NCBI GenBank assembly: GCA_050303615.1
Contig: JBNLCC010000081.1
Location: 1 to 54,630 of the forward strand
Length of the DNA: 54,630 bases
Reading direction: 5' to 3'
Origin: CAZDXJ01 sp050303615
GTDB taxonomy: Bacteria; Pseudomonadota; Gammaproteobacteria; Methylococcales; Methylomonadaceae
Shown here: positions 18,778-27,105 of the stretch, piece after piece
Layout: every line of letters begins with the position of its first letter
Numbering within the stretch: the first letter of the stretch is position 1
The notes under the pieces: model-generated
Database searches by the model: none
What the model saw: the letters and a program-made list of their open reading frames with translations, nothing else
What the model was told of the DNA's origin: nothing
Position numbers and translations under genes: made by a program

Positions 18778-19557
18778 ATGAATGTTTTTAAACGCGCCCG
18801 GATTCTTTACCTCCTGCACCGCCATGGTATCGATCATCGGTTATGGGAATCGGTGATCAGAAACCTGCCGTCACTGCAAGGTCTGAGCGCTGTGGAAAAA
18901 GCGCATTTGCGCGAACTGAGTACCCTATTTTTATATGAGAAACATATTTACGGCGTCCAAGGCTTACAGGTCACGCTACAAATGCGCATCACCATCGCCG
19001 CCCAGGCATGCCTGCCGATTCTGGGATTGGGGATAACATTGCTGAACGGCTGGCAGGATGTCATCGTTTATCCCGACGCCTTCCGGGTCAGCCGTGACGA
19101 AACGGACGAATTCGGTTTTGTGCATCACGGCGAACATATACTCAGCGGCGAATCCTGGTCTGCCGGCCCGGTTATTTTATCCTGGCAGGATATTCAACTC
19201 GACATACAGCAACCGCGACAAGGACATAATGTGATCGTGCATGAAATCGCCCACAAACTGGATATGCTGAACGGTAAAGCCAACGGCATGCCGCCGTTGC
19301 ATGTATCGATGCCGACCAGCCATTGGACGGCTGCGTTAAGCGCCGCATACCGGCAACTCAATGCCCGGCTTGAACAGCATCGCCGGGTTTGTGTTAATCC
19401 CTATGCCGCCAGCAACCCGGCGGAATTTTTTGCCGTGTTCAGCGAGTACTTTTTTTGCGCTCCGGAAATTCTACAAGCACATTTTGCAGATGTTTACCGG
19501 CAGCTTCGGCTGTATTACCGGCAAGACCCTTTATATCGCCGCAATATCGATAATTGA
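18778..19557 (+). CDS. mtfA: MtfA-family zinc metallopeptidase (M90)
   Basis: A 259-residue protein. The metal site is His155-Glu-Ile-Ala-His159 (VIVHEIAHKLDMLNG), with a downstream Glu in NPAEFFAVFSEYFF as third ligand. The N-terminal LSAVEKAHLRELSTLFLYEKHIYG and DVIVYPDAFRV segments are typical of MtfA. In E. coli MtfA binds the Mlc repressor and acts as an aminopeptidase, tuning the ptsG system; no PTS gene is seen here, so only the peptidase call is safe. Cytoplasmic, length as in the family (about 265). It may share a transcript with the preceding DUF4010 gene. Confidence 0.93.
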   Translation: MNVFKRARILYLLHRHGIDHRLWESVIRNLPSLQGLSAVEKAHLRELSTLFLYEKHIYGVQGLQVTLQMRITIAAQACLPILGLGITLLNGWQDVIVYPDAFRVSRDETDEFGFVHHGEHILSGESWSAGPVILSWQDIQLDIQQPRQGHNVIVHEIAHKLDMLNGKANGMPPLHVSMPTSHWTAALSAAYRQLNARLEQHRRVCVNPYAASNPAEFFAVFSEYFFCAPEILQAHFADVYRQLRLYYRQDPLYRRNIDN

Positions 19558-19698
19558 CCGGCAATTACCCTGCCGGCGTCGTCATATTCGGTTATAGTTA
19601 GGTAAAGAAAGTTTTCGACCAACAAGGGCCGTACAGCTTCACGCATCATCAAAGTCCGGCCGCGGGAGCGCAATTGAACTAAAGGAATCGCCAAAATC

Positions 19699-21588
19699 AT
19701 GAAAAAAAGTAACTTTGATATAAAAAACAACGACCCGAAAATAGAAATCAACAAGCCATCTGATCACAAGCCTCAGCAAAACCCGGGACTCAGCCTATGG
19801 CTTTACATCATTTTTATTATGCTGTCACTTTATCTCTGGCAGGGATACGAATATATGCAAAAAGAAGAAATTCCTTATAGTGAGTTTCTGAAAAAAATGC
19901 AGCAGGGCGATGTCGAGGAAGCGATAGTTACCGACAAAACCATTACCGGAAAATTTAAAACCCCGGATACCGAAAAAGGCAAAAAGAAAGACCGCTATTT
20001 TGTCACTGTTCCCTTGTTCAATAACGAATTAGCCAACGAACTGGAAAAAAACGGCGTGAAATATACCGTTCGTCAAGGCGACAATTGGTTAAGTAAGTTC
20101 TTATTCAATTGGGTATTGCCGTTTGGTTTGCTGTTTCTGCTTTGGAACTGGATGGTTAAACGCATGAGCGGAGGAGCGCAAAGTTTTCTCAATATCGGCG
20201 GCAACCGTGTGCGCATCCATCCCGAAGGTGGTAAAAAAACCACGTTTGAAGATGTCGCCGGGGCTGAGGATGCCAAGCAGGAACTGGCGGAAAGCATCGA
20301 TTTCCTCAAAAATCCCGACTTGATACAACAACTCGGCGGGCACATGCCGAAAGGCATTTTGCTGGTCGGTCCGCCGGGCACAGGAAAGACCTTGTTAGCC
20401 AAAGCCGTAGCCGGCGAAGCGGAAGTACCGTTTTTTAATATCAGCGGTTCCGAATTCATTGAAATGTTTGTCGGTGTAGGTGCGGCGCGGGTCCGGGATA
20501 TGTTCGATCAGGCGCGGCAGAAGGCGCCGTGTATCATTTTTATCGATGAACTGGATGCCATCGGCGGTGCCCGCGGCATGGGGCCGGCCATGGGCGGCCA
20601 TGACGAACGGGAACAGACATTAAATCAATTATTGACCGAAATGGACGGCTTCGACCCCTCTTCCGGGGTTATCGTCATGGCTGCCACCAACCGGCCGGAA
20701 ATACTGGATAAAGCTCTGTTGCGCGCCGGACGCTTTGATCGGCAGATTGTAGTCGACAAACCAGACCTTGAAGCACGCGTTGCCATACTCGGACTGCATA
20801 CTCAAAATATGCAACTGGCCGACGATGTTGATCTTAAAGTTATTGCCCAGCGCACCCCCGGCTTTGTCGGCGCGGATTTGGCCAATATTGCTAACGAAGC
20901 CGCTATTCTTGCGGTTCGAAGCCGCCATGAGATCATTACCATGACGGATTTCGAAGCTGCTATTGACCGCATCATCGCCGGCCCTGAAAAAAAACACCGG
21001 GTGCTGGACCCGGCGGAGAAACGGCGCGTCGCCTTCCACGAATCGGGACACACCCTGGTAGCGGAATTCGTGCCAACCGGCGAACCGGTGCATAAAGTTT
21101 CAATTATTCCCCGGGGAGTCGCGGCGCTGGGTTATACGTTGCAATTACCGGTGCAGGAAAAGTTCCTGTCCACCGAAAAAGAGCTGAAAGACCAGCTGGC
21201 AATTCTGCTGGGTGGCCGGGTTGCCGAAGAGCTTATTTTTGACGATGTCTCCAGCGGCGCCGCCAATGACCTGGAACGCGCTTCGGAAATTGCCCGGGAA
21301 ATGATTACCCGTTTAGGTATGAGTAAAAAACTGGGGCTATTGACATTCGGCAAAAGGCAGCAATTGATTTATCTGGGGACCCAAGGTCCCGAAGAAAAAA
21401 ATTACAGCGAAGAGACCTCGCGCCTCATTGACAATGAGGTCAAAATGCTAATTGATGAGGGTTATCAGCGTGCCGTTCAAATTCTTTCCGAAAAACGCCA
21501 TTTGCTGGACAAGCTCGCGGCATTACTGGAAGAAAAAGAGGTATTGAGTGGTGAGGAAGTGCTCGCCGTGATCAAGGCAAATGAGTGA
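19699..21588 (+). CDS. ftsH: ATP-dependent zinc metalloprotease FtsH
   Basis: A 629-residue membrane AAA+ protease. An N-terminal helix (SLWLYIIFIMLSLYLWQGY), a periplasmic FtsH extracellular domain (EIPYSEFLKKMQQGDVEEA) and a second helix near 130-150 precede the AAA module. That module has Walker A GPPGTGKT at 224-231, Walker B CIIFIDELDAIG and the second region of homology ATNRPEILDKALLRAGRFDRQ. The protease domain carries His447-Glu-Ser-Gly-His451. It degrades misfolded membrane and selected cytoplasmic proteins. The N-terminus is polar and longer than in E. coli FtsH, and no ftsJ/rrmJ gene lies upstream, so this may be a second, accessory FtsH copy. The ATG has AAAGGAA upstream. Confidence 0.96.
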   Translation: MKKSNFDIKNNDPKIEINKPSDHKPQQNPGLSLWLYIIFIMLSLYLWQGYEYMQKEEIPYSEFLKKMQQGDVEEAIVTDKTITGKFKTPDTEKGKKKDRYFVTVPLFNNELANELEKNGVKYTVRQGDNWLSKFLFNWVLPFGLLFLLWNWMVKRMSGGAQSFLNIGGNRVRIHPEGGKKTTFEDVAGAEDAKQELAESIDFLKNPDLIQQLGGHMPKGILLVGPPGTGKTLLAKAVAGEAEVPFFNISGSEFIEMFVGVGAARVRDMFDQARQKAPCIIFIDELDAIGGARGMGPAMGGHDEREQTLNQLLTEMDGFDPSSGVIVMAATNRPEILDKALLRAGRFDRQIVVDKPDLEARVAILGLHTQNMQLADDVDLKVIAQRTPGFVGADLANIANEAAILAVRSRHEIITMTDFEAAIDRIIAGPEKKHRVLDPAEKRRVAFHESGHTLVAEFVPTGEPVHKVSIIPRGVAALGYTLQLPVQEKFLSTEKELKDQLAILLGGRVAEELIFDDVSSGAANDLERASEIAREMITRLGMSKKLGLLTFGKRQQLIYLGTQGPEEKNYSEETSRLIDNEVKMLIDEGYQRAVQILSEKRHLLDKLAALLEEKEVLSGEEVLAVIKANE

Positions 21589-21807
21589 GCGGTGTATCGT
21601 TCAAGAAGGTCTTGGCACTTCAATATACCGCTCATAAACGTACGGCCATTACTGTGAAACACTTTGGAAGGATATACCGGGGCGCATCCCCGATTAACTT
21701 TTTCACCGGCCTGTCATACCTACAATGCTACTATGCAGCTGTTTTGACAACGCAGTGAACTGATAAAAATCGCACTTCAAATATTGGAACTGTTATCGTA
21801 CAACACT

Positions 21808-24486
21808 ATGGGCCCTCATTATTTAAACCGCTTTTTTCATCCGAAATCGGTTACCATTGTCGGTGCTTCCGAACGACCGGACAGCGTCGGCTATCGTCTA
21901 TTAACCAATATGCAGGAAGCCGGATTCGGCGGCAGGCTGTTCCCGGTTAATCCCAACCATGAAACAATACTGGGTATCAAAGCCTATCCGGATATCGATT
22001 CGATCAAGGACAAGCTCGATCTGGCGGTTATCGCAACACCGGCAAAAACCGTTCCCGCGATTGTGCATCAGTGCGGCGAAAGCGGGGTCAACTCAATTAT
22101 TGTCATCAGCGCCGGATTTGGCGAGTCGGGCGACGCGGGGAAGCGCTTACAGCAGGAAATTCTGGAAATTGCCCGTCGCTACGGAATCCGTATTATCGGG
22201 CCCAACTGCCTGGGGGTGATTCGTCCTGCCGGGAAGTTGAATGCAACTTTCAGCTACGGCAAAGTCAAAGACGGACAATTAGCGCTTGTTTCCCAGTCCG
22301 GCGCAGTCTGCACTGCGATATTGGATTGGGCACAGGCGCAGGACATCGGCTTTTCCACGGTGGTATCGATGGGCGATGCCGCGGATATCGATTTCGGGGA
22401 AATCCTGGATTATCTGGCTTTGGACAGCAAAACCAGCGGAATTCTGCTGTATGTGGAAGGCATTAACGACGCCAAGCAGTTTTTAAGCGGCCTGAAAGCG
22501 GCAGCGCGTTTAAAACCGGTCATCATAGTCAAGTCAGGCCGACATGCGGCCGGCAGCAAAGCCGCCATGTCGCATACCGGCGCGATGGTCGGCGGCGACG
22601 ATGTGTTCGATGCGGCAATCGAAAGAGCCGGCGTGGTGCGGGCTTACAGCATCTCCCAACTGTTTTCCGCGGCCAGGGCTTTGGCTAACAATTATCAGAT
22701 CAGAAAAAACCGTTTGGCGATCATTACCAATGCCGGCGGACCGGGGGTGATGAGCACCGACCGCGCCGGCGATGTCGGCGTGCAGATGGCCCAACTCAGT
22801 GAAGCCAGCATAACGGCATTGAACGCGGTATTGCCAAAACATTGGTCTCATGCCAATCCGGTCGATATCTTAGGAGACGCGACACCGGAACGCTATAAAC
22901 AGGCGCTGGAAATCTGTCTGCAAGACGAGAATATCGACGGCGTACTGACCATTTTGACTCCCCAGGCGATGACCGACCCCACACGGGTTGCGGAATATAT
23001 CATTGACTGCGCCAAACAAACCAATAAAGCGGTCTTGGCTTCGTGGACCGGCGGCTTGCGAGTGCAGCAGGGACGCGAACTTTTCGCCAAAAGTAGGGTC
23101 GCCCATTTCAGCACGCCGGAAGTCGCAGTCGACGCTTTTTCATTTTTAACCCAATACCATCAGAATCAGAAACTGTTGAAGCAAATCCCGTCGGAAACTG
23201 ATGAACTGTTGAAACCGGACGTAGATGGTGCGCGGCTGATCATCGAGCGGGTACTGGCCGAAGGCAGACAGATATTGACCGCTCAGGAAGCCAAAGCGAT
23301 CCTGGCCGCTTTTAACATTCCGGCCACCCAGACCATTGCGGTTTCCAATTCGAAAGATGCGATGATTGCTGCTGAAACGCTGCGCTTCCCGGTGGTATTG
23401 AAAGTCAATATGGCCGAATTCAGCCATAAATCCGATATCGGCGGCGTGCGCTTGAATATCAACAGCGTACATGAAGTTTCCCATTATTTTCAGGAAATGG
23501 AAAAACAGATAAAACGCAACTATCCTGAAATTGAATCGGTCAGGATGACCGTCGAGCCGATGCAGCACTCGCTGAACGGCAGGGAGTTGATGATCGGCGT
23601 GGTCAGGGACCCGGTTTTCGGCCCGGCCATCAGTTTCGGGCTGGGCGGCACCATGGTCGAAATCATGCGCGACAAAGCCGTTGCCCTGCCGCCTTTGAAT
23701 GCTTATATGGTTGAACAAATGATCGCCAAAACCAAAGCGGCAAAATATATTGACGCATTTCGGCAGATGCCGCCGGTCAACAGGCAAGCGATCGTCGATA
23801 CATTGTTGAAAATTTCAACGATGGTCAGCGAATTGCCGGAGATTATGGAATTGGACATTAATCCGTTAATCGCCGACGAGCACGGCGTGATCGCCGTCGA
23901 TGCCCGCATTAAAGCGAATTTATCGCATCAACTGGCGCCTTACGCGCATATGACCATTCACCCCTACCCTTACGAATTGACCAGTTCCTACCAGTTATCC
24001 AACGGCGTGGACATCACCATTCGCCCGATTCGGCCGGAAGATGCGAATCTGGAAAAGGATTTTGTGCACCGTTTATCGGAACGCAGTAAATATTTCCGTT
24101 TTATGCAGGCTCTGCAGGAATTGACGCCGGAAATGATTATCCGTTTTACCCAAATCGATTATGATCGGGAGATGGCCTTCGTCGCAGTGACCAATCAGAG
24201 GGTGCCTACCGAATTAGGGGTTGGCCGCTATATGCTCAACCCGGATGGCGACTCGGTCGAATATGCCGTGGTCGTTTCCGACGACTGCCAGGGTTTGGGT
24301 ATCGGCACCCGACTGATGAAAAAATTGATGCAGGCGGCGAAATACAAAGGCGTCTCGCTATTTGAGGGCGAGGTGCTGACGGTCAATAAACCGATGCTGT
24401 CGTTGGTCAAAAAGCTGGGATTTACCATTGAAGCGATAGAGGGAGAACAGGAAGTGGTCAGAGTTGTTAAGGATTTGCGTTCGTGA
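21808..24486 (+). CDS. patZ: PatZ-like protein: ADP-forming acyl-CoA ligase domains fused to GNAT acetyltransferase
   Basis: The protein is 892 residues from ATG 21808; an in-frame TTG at 21784 would add eight. Order of domains: CoA-binding (FFHPKSVTIVGASERPDSVG, residues about 10-140), succinyl-CoA ligase-like flavodoxin domains (150-460) with SQSGA and SHTGAMVGGDD (His256), ATP-grasp (about 480-700, VLKVNMAEFSHKSDIGGV), and a C-terminal GNAT domain (about 735-885, ITIRPIRPEDANLEKDF, GVGRYMLN, then the acetyl-CoA loop CQGLGIGTRLMKKLM). This is the layout of E. coli PatZ/YfiQ and Salmonella Pat, protein lysine acetyltransferases that inactivate acetyl-CoA synthetase. In those enzymes the ligase part is reported inactive; here the SHTG His is retained (see findings). 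Confidence 0.9.
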   Translation: MGPHYLNRFFHPKSVTIVGASERPDSVGYRLLTNMQEAGFGGRLFPVNPNHETILGIKAYPDIDSIKDKLDLAVIATPAKTVPAIVHQCGESGVNSIIVISAGFGESGDAGKRLQQEILEIARRYGIRIIGPNCLGVIRPAGKLNATFSYGKVKDGQLALVSQSGAVCTAILDWAQAQDIGFSTVVSMGDAADIDFGEILDYLALDSKTSGILLYVEGINDAKQFLSGLKAAARLKPVIIVKSGRHAAGSKAAMSHTGAMVGGDDVFDAAIERAGVVRAYSISQLFSAARALANNYQIRKNRLAIITNAGGPGVMSTDRAGDVGVQMAQLSEASITALNAVLPKHWSHANPVDILGDATPERYKQALEICLQDENIDGVLTILTPQAMTDPTRVAEYIIDCAKQTNKAVLASWTGGLRVQQGRELFAKSRVAHFSTPEVAVDAFSFLTQYHQNQKLLKQIPSETDELLKPDVDGARLIIERVLAEGRQILTAQEAKAILAAFNIPATQTIAVSNSKDAMIAAETLRFPVVLKVNMAEFSHKSDIGGVRLNINSVHEVSHYFQEMEKQIKRNYPEIESVRMTVEPMQHSLNGRELMIGVVRDPVFGPAISFGLGGTMVEIMRDKAVALPPLNAYMVEQMIAKTKAAKYIDAFRQMPPVNRQAIVDTLLKISTMVSELPEIMELDINPLIADEHGVIAVDARIKANLSHQLAPYAHMTIHPYPYELTSSYQLSNGVDITIRPIRPEDANLEKDFVHRLSERSKYFRFMQALQELTPEMIIRFTQIDYDREMAFVAVTNQRVPTELGVGRYMLNPDGDSVEYAVVVSDDCQGLGIGTRLMKKLMQAAKYKGVSLFEGEVLTVNKPMLSLVKKLGFTIEAIEGEQEVVRVVKDLRS

Positions 24487-24618
24487 TGATTTATATGCCT
24501 CAGTGATTAACCGCGCCAAGCGGATAGTGTAACGGATTAATCATGCTAATTCAGGCTTGATCCTACCCATTCTTCATGTTAGTTTTAATTTCTAAATCAG
24601 CAAAACATTTTAGGCACA

Positions 24619-25047
24619 GTGATCAATTCGTATTCAAAAACTAACGCTGCATACTTCCGACCCCGTATTGTTTTGGTAATGCTCTCGGCATTGCCACTTT
24701 TGCTTCACGGTTGCGCAAACTACAATAGGTATAATCCTTTTTCCGAGTTAACAGGTTACAGTGAATCAGGAAAGGCGTCCTATTACGCGATGAAATTTCA
24801 ATTCAGAAAAACAGCAAGTGGCGCTAGATTTAACAACTATCAGTTAACGGCGGCTCATAAGACCCTGCCATTCGGAACAAAAGTGCTTGTCACAAACATA
24901 AATAATGGCAAGACAGTAACGGTCACCATTAATGACAGGGGTCCGTTCGTGAAAGGCAGAATAATTGATCTTACTCAAGCCGCCTTTGCGCGGATTGAAA
25001 ATATTGATAAAGGATTGGCAAAGGTAAGAATCAAAGTCATCAATTAA
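24619..25047 (+). CDS. RlpA-like double-psi beta-barrel lipoprotein
   Basis: The protein is 142 residues from a GTG start. A basic N-terminus, a hydrophobic stretch and the lipobox LLLHGC (Cys about 31) predict a lipoprotein. The rest is an RlpA-type double-psi barrel: GKASYYAMKFQFRKTASGARF, LTAAHKTLPFGTKVLVTN, VTINDRGPFVKGRIIDLTQAAF, with the Asp-Arg-Gly-Pro-Phe motif. RlpA proteins bind or cleave septal peptidoglycan; this copy lacks a SPOR domain, so it is a short version. Its last codons are included in a perfect 27-bp tandem duplication. Confidence 0.88.
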   Translation: MINSYSKTNAAYFRPRIVLVMLSALPLLLHGCANYNRYNPFSELTGYSESGKASYYAMKFQFRKTASGARFNNYQLTAAHKTLPFGTKVLVTNINNGKTVTVTINDRGPFVKGRIIDLTQAAFARIENIDKGLAKVRIKVIN

Positions 25048-25087
25048 TTTAATAACCGAAAAGTCATCAATTAATTTAATAACCGAA
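25034..25087 (+). repeat. Perfect 27-bp tandem duplication across an RlpA-like gene stop codon
   Basis: 25034-25060 and 25061-25087 are identical, each beginning AAGTCATCAATTAATTTAAT. The first copy contains the last codons and TAA (25045-25047) of the RlpA-like gene; the second lies just ahead of the GFA gene. Confidence 0.97.
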
Positions 25088-25112
25088 CGGAATATCATCA
25101 AGTTAAAAAGCT

Positions 25113-25496
25113 ATGATCTACAAGGGGAGCTGCCACTGCGGCGCGGTTCAATATGAAGTAGAGGCCGCAAACACTTTAAAAGTGCAAGATTGCAACTGTT
25201 CAATTTGTGCAAAATCAGGTTATCTGCATTTGATAGTGCCGCGCTCAAAATTCAAGTTGTTAAGCGGAGAAAAATCTCTTGTAACTTACACTTTCGGCAC
25301 CGGTGAAGCGAAGCATAAGTTTTGTAAGATTTGCGGCATTAAATCCTTTTATATCCCCCGCTCCAATCCGGACGGCTACGACGTCAATGTAAGGTGCCTG
25401 GAACCGCAGCCGGAACAATTGGAAATTGAATATTTCGACGGTACAAATTGGGAACAACATGCGCATGCATTAGCCCGTTTAAGTAAGGAAACATGA
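25113..25496 (+). CDS. GFA-family (CENP-V/formaldehyde-activating fold) zinc protein
   Basis: A 127-residue protein of usual family length. Zinc-binding cysteines are visible as GSCHCGAVQYEV, DCNCSICAKSG and FCKICGIKSF, the classic three-cluster GFA pattern. The family is named for glutathione-dependent formaldehyde-activating enzyme (Gfa), but most members have no proven reaction. The start ATG lies 25 bases after the tandem duplication; AGTT-rich context gives no strong Shine-Dalgarno. Confidence 0.9.
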   Translation: MIYKGSCHCGAVQYEVEAANTLKVQDCNCSICAKSGYLHLIVPRSKFKLLSGEKSLVTYTFGTGEAKHKFCKICGIKSFYIPRSNPDGYDVNVRCLEPQPEQLEIEYFDGTNWEQHAHALARLSKET

Positions 25497-25632
25497 CCGT
25501 TGCAATAAACCCGGACAATTTTCCCGGTGTTTGAACTGCACTTGACACTAAGCCATCGCAACTCACATATCCCGCCAACTCGCCGGTTATTGCGTCTTTT
25601 ACAACACAACATGCTTGCTCACCCGGACCGAT

Positions 25633-26229
25633 ATGACTAACAACACCCACCCACTGCGATGTAAATGCGGACTCGTGCATGGGCACGTCGATACCAAAGG
25701 CGTCTCTAACAGAGTCATCTGTTACTGTAAAGATTGCCAGGCGTTTGCCCGGTTCCTTGGAAATCCCCACGATGTGCTTGACATCAACGGTGGTACGGAA
25801 ATCATTCAGGTTGCACCCTCACGGGTTACGTTGATACAAGGGCTCGATCAGCTTGCGGCGATTCGTTTAACAAATCGGGGTTTGCTGCGCTGGTACACGA
25901 AGTGTTGTAATACACCTATTGGAAACACTTTGCCGAACTACAAACCAGCTTTCGTTGGACTAATCCACAGTTGCCTTGCTATTGAGAATCCGGATCGTTC
26001 CTTCGGAAAAGTTCGCGCACATGTGAATACGCGCAGTGCTGCGGGCAAGTCACCGCCAAGGGAAGACGGTATCATCGGCGCTCTCATACGTTTCATCCTA
26101 ATTGTCGCAGCCGGTCGACTAACGGGAAGTTTCAAGCACACGCCATTCTTTTTAGATTCAGGCAGGCCGGTTGCCGTGCCTGTTGTGCTTGAGCACCAAG
26201 AACTGAAGCGACTAAAGAGAAGCGGATAA
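25633..26229 (+). CDS. DUF6151 / GFA-related zinc protein
   Basis: The protein is 198 residues from ATG 25633; an upstream in-frame TTG (25615) is less likely. Cysteine clusters LRCKCGLVHGHV, CYCKDCQAFARFLG and TKCCNTPIGNT repeat the GFA ligand layout of the gene before it, but the protein is longer, with a C-terminal hydrophobic stretch (GIIGALIRFILIVAAGRL). This corresponds to the DUF6151 group. Function unknown; formaldehyde chemistry is only suggested by the fold family. Confidence 0.78.
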   Translation: MTNNTHPLRCKCGLVHGHVDTKGVSNRVICYCKDCQAFARFLGNPHDVLDINGGTEIIQVAPSRVTLIQGLDQLAAIRLTNRGLLRWYTKCCNTPIGNTLPNYKPAFVGLIHSCLAIENPDRSFGKVRAHVNTRSAAGKSPPREDGIIGALIRFILIVAAGRLTGSFKHTPFFLDSGRPVAVPVVLEHQELKRLKRSG

Positions 26230-26408
26230 CCCGTAAGGCAAACGCCTTCCATAACAACACATTTCACTCGCCGTTGCGGCCCGTTTACCTAGACTGGTAT
26301 TTGGCTGGAAATAACTGTAAACTTTTTCAATATAGAGATTACCAAGCAGGACTGTTGACAGTATACACTAGGCCTTCCTCTGTTAAGTTGAATGCTATTT
26401 TGTCAAAC

Positions 26409-26909
26409 ATGAACACTTACCAACAGTTTTTTGGGTCCGGTCCAAGAGGGATGGTGATTAGCCTCGCTTTATTAGCACTGGCGTGGCAATTAGAGCCTCT
26501 GGTGGAATTACCGGACATCACTTCCAGCCGTACTGCCCGCTGGATAGTTTTTGCTGCAACGTCACTCGGTTCAATACTGGTATTGTGGTGGAGCATAAAG
26601 TCGCTTCCACCTGCAAAACGCGGCACCGAACTGATCACTAGTGGCGCGTACCGATATGTTCGACACCCTATCTATGCGGCATTTTTAAACTGCTTTAATT
26701 TTGGATTGGCAGTACTGCTTAATAATTGGATCTACATCATATGGGCCATAATGCTCCACGTTGTATGGCATTGGAATGTTCGAAGCGAGGAACTGCTGAT
26801 GCTGAAGGAGTTTCCGGAGGAATATCATGCCTATTGCCAAGTAACGGGGCGTTTCTTTCCAAAACGCCAAGGATGGCAACATATAAACCCCAACCCGCCG
26901 ACTCACTAA
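26409..26909 (+). CDS. Isoprenylcysteine carboxyl methyltransferase-like / PEMT-family membrane protein
   Basis: The protein is 166 residues from ATG 26409. The frame is open to 26274, but the additional 45 residues look non-conserved. Four or five hydrophobic helices and the signature SGAYRYVRHPIYAAF near residue 75-90 plus EEYHAYCQVTGRFFP place it in the ICMT/PEMT membrane methyltransferase family, which uses S-adenosylmethionine. In bacteria, targets are lipids, small thiols or unknown. It follows two GFA-type genes on the same strand but with 180 bases between, so operon membership is uncertain. Confidence 0.83.
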   Translation: MNTYQQFFGSGPRGMVISLALLALAWQLEPLVELPDITSSRTARWIVFAATSLGSILVLWWSIKSLPPAKRGTELITSGAYRYVRHPIYAAFLNCFNFGLAVLLNNWIYIIWAIMLHVVWHWNVRSEELLMLKEFPEEYHAYCQVTGRFFPKRQGWQHINPNPPTH

Positions 26910-27105
26910 CACCTCACATCTAACTTGATTGCCGCTATCTATTTTGATGGCCGCTTTTGTTTATTCTATTCAACTCAGTTTAGGAGCCAATTGCGAGTAA
27001 ATTTTAAAAAAGTAACTGATCGATTTTGCAACGAAATAAATAGCATCTGTTATGATTTGATGAAATGCCATTCGATATATGTCCCTAAAAGCGACGGATT
27101 TTTAT

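Noticed and set aside
20629..21093. 154-codon antisense frame inside ftsH
   Set aside because: Shadow of the AAA and protease motifs on the plus strand.
23146..23787. 213-codon antisense frame inside the patZ-like gene
   Set aside because: Shadow of the strongly coding plus strand; His/Arg/Phe-rich sequence of the kind complementary frames produce.
26274..26408. Upstream extension of the ICMT-like gene
   Set aside because: The first 45 codons have no membrane helix or conserved feature; ATG 26409 starts the family domain.
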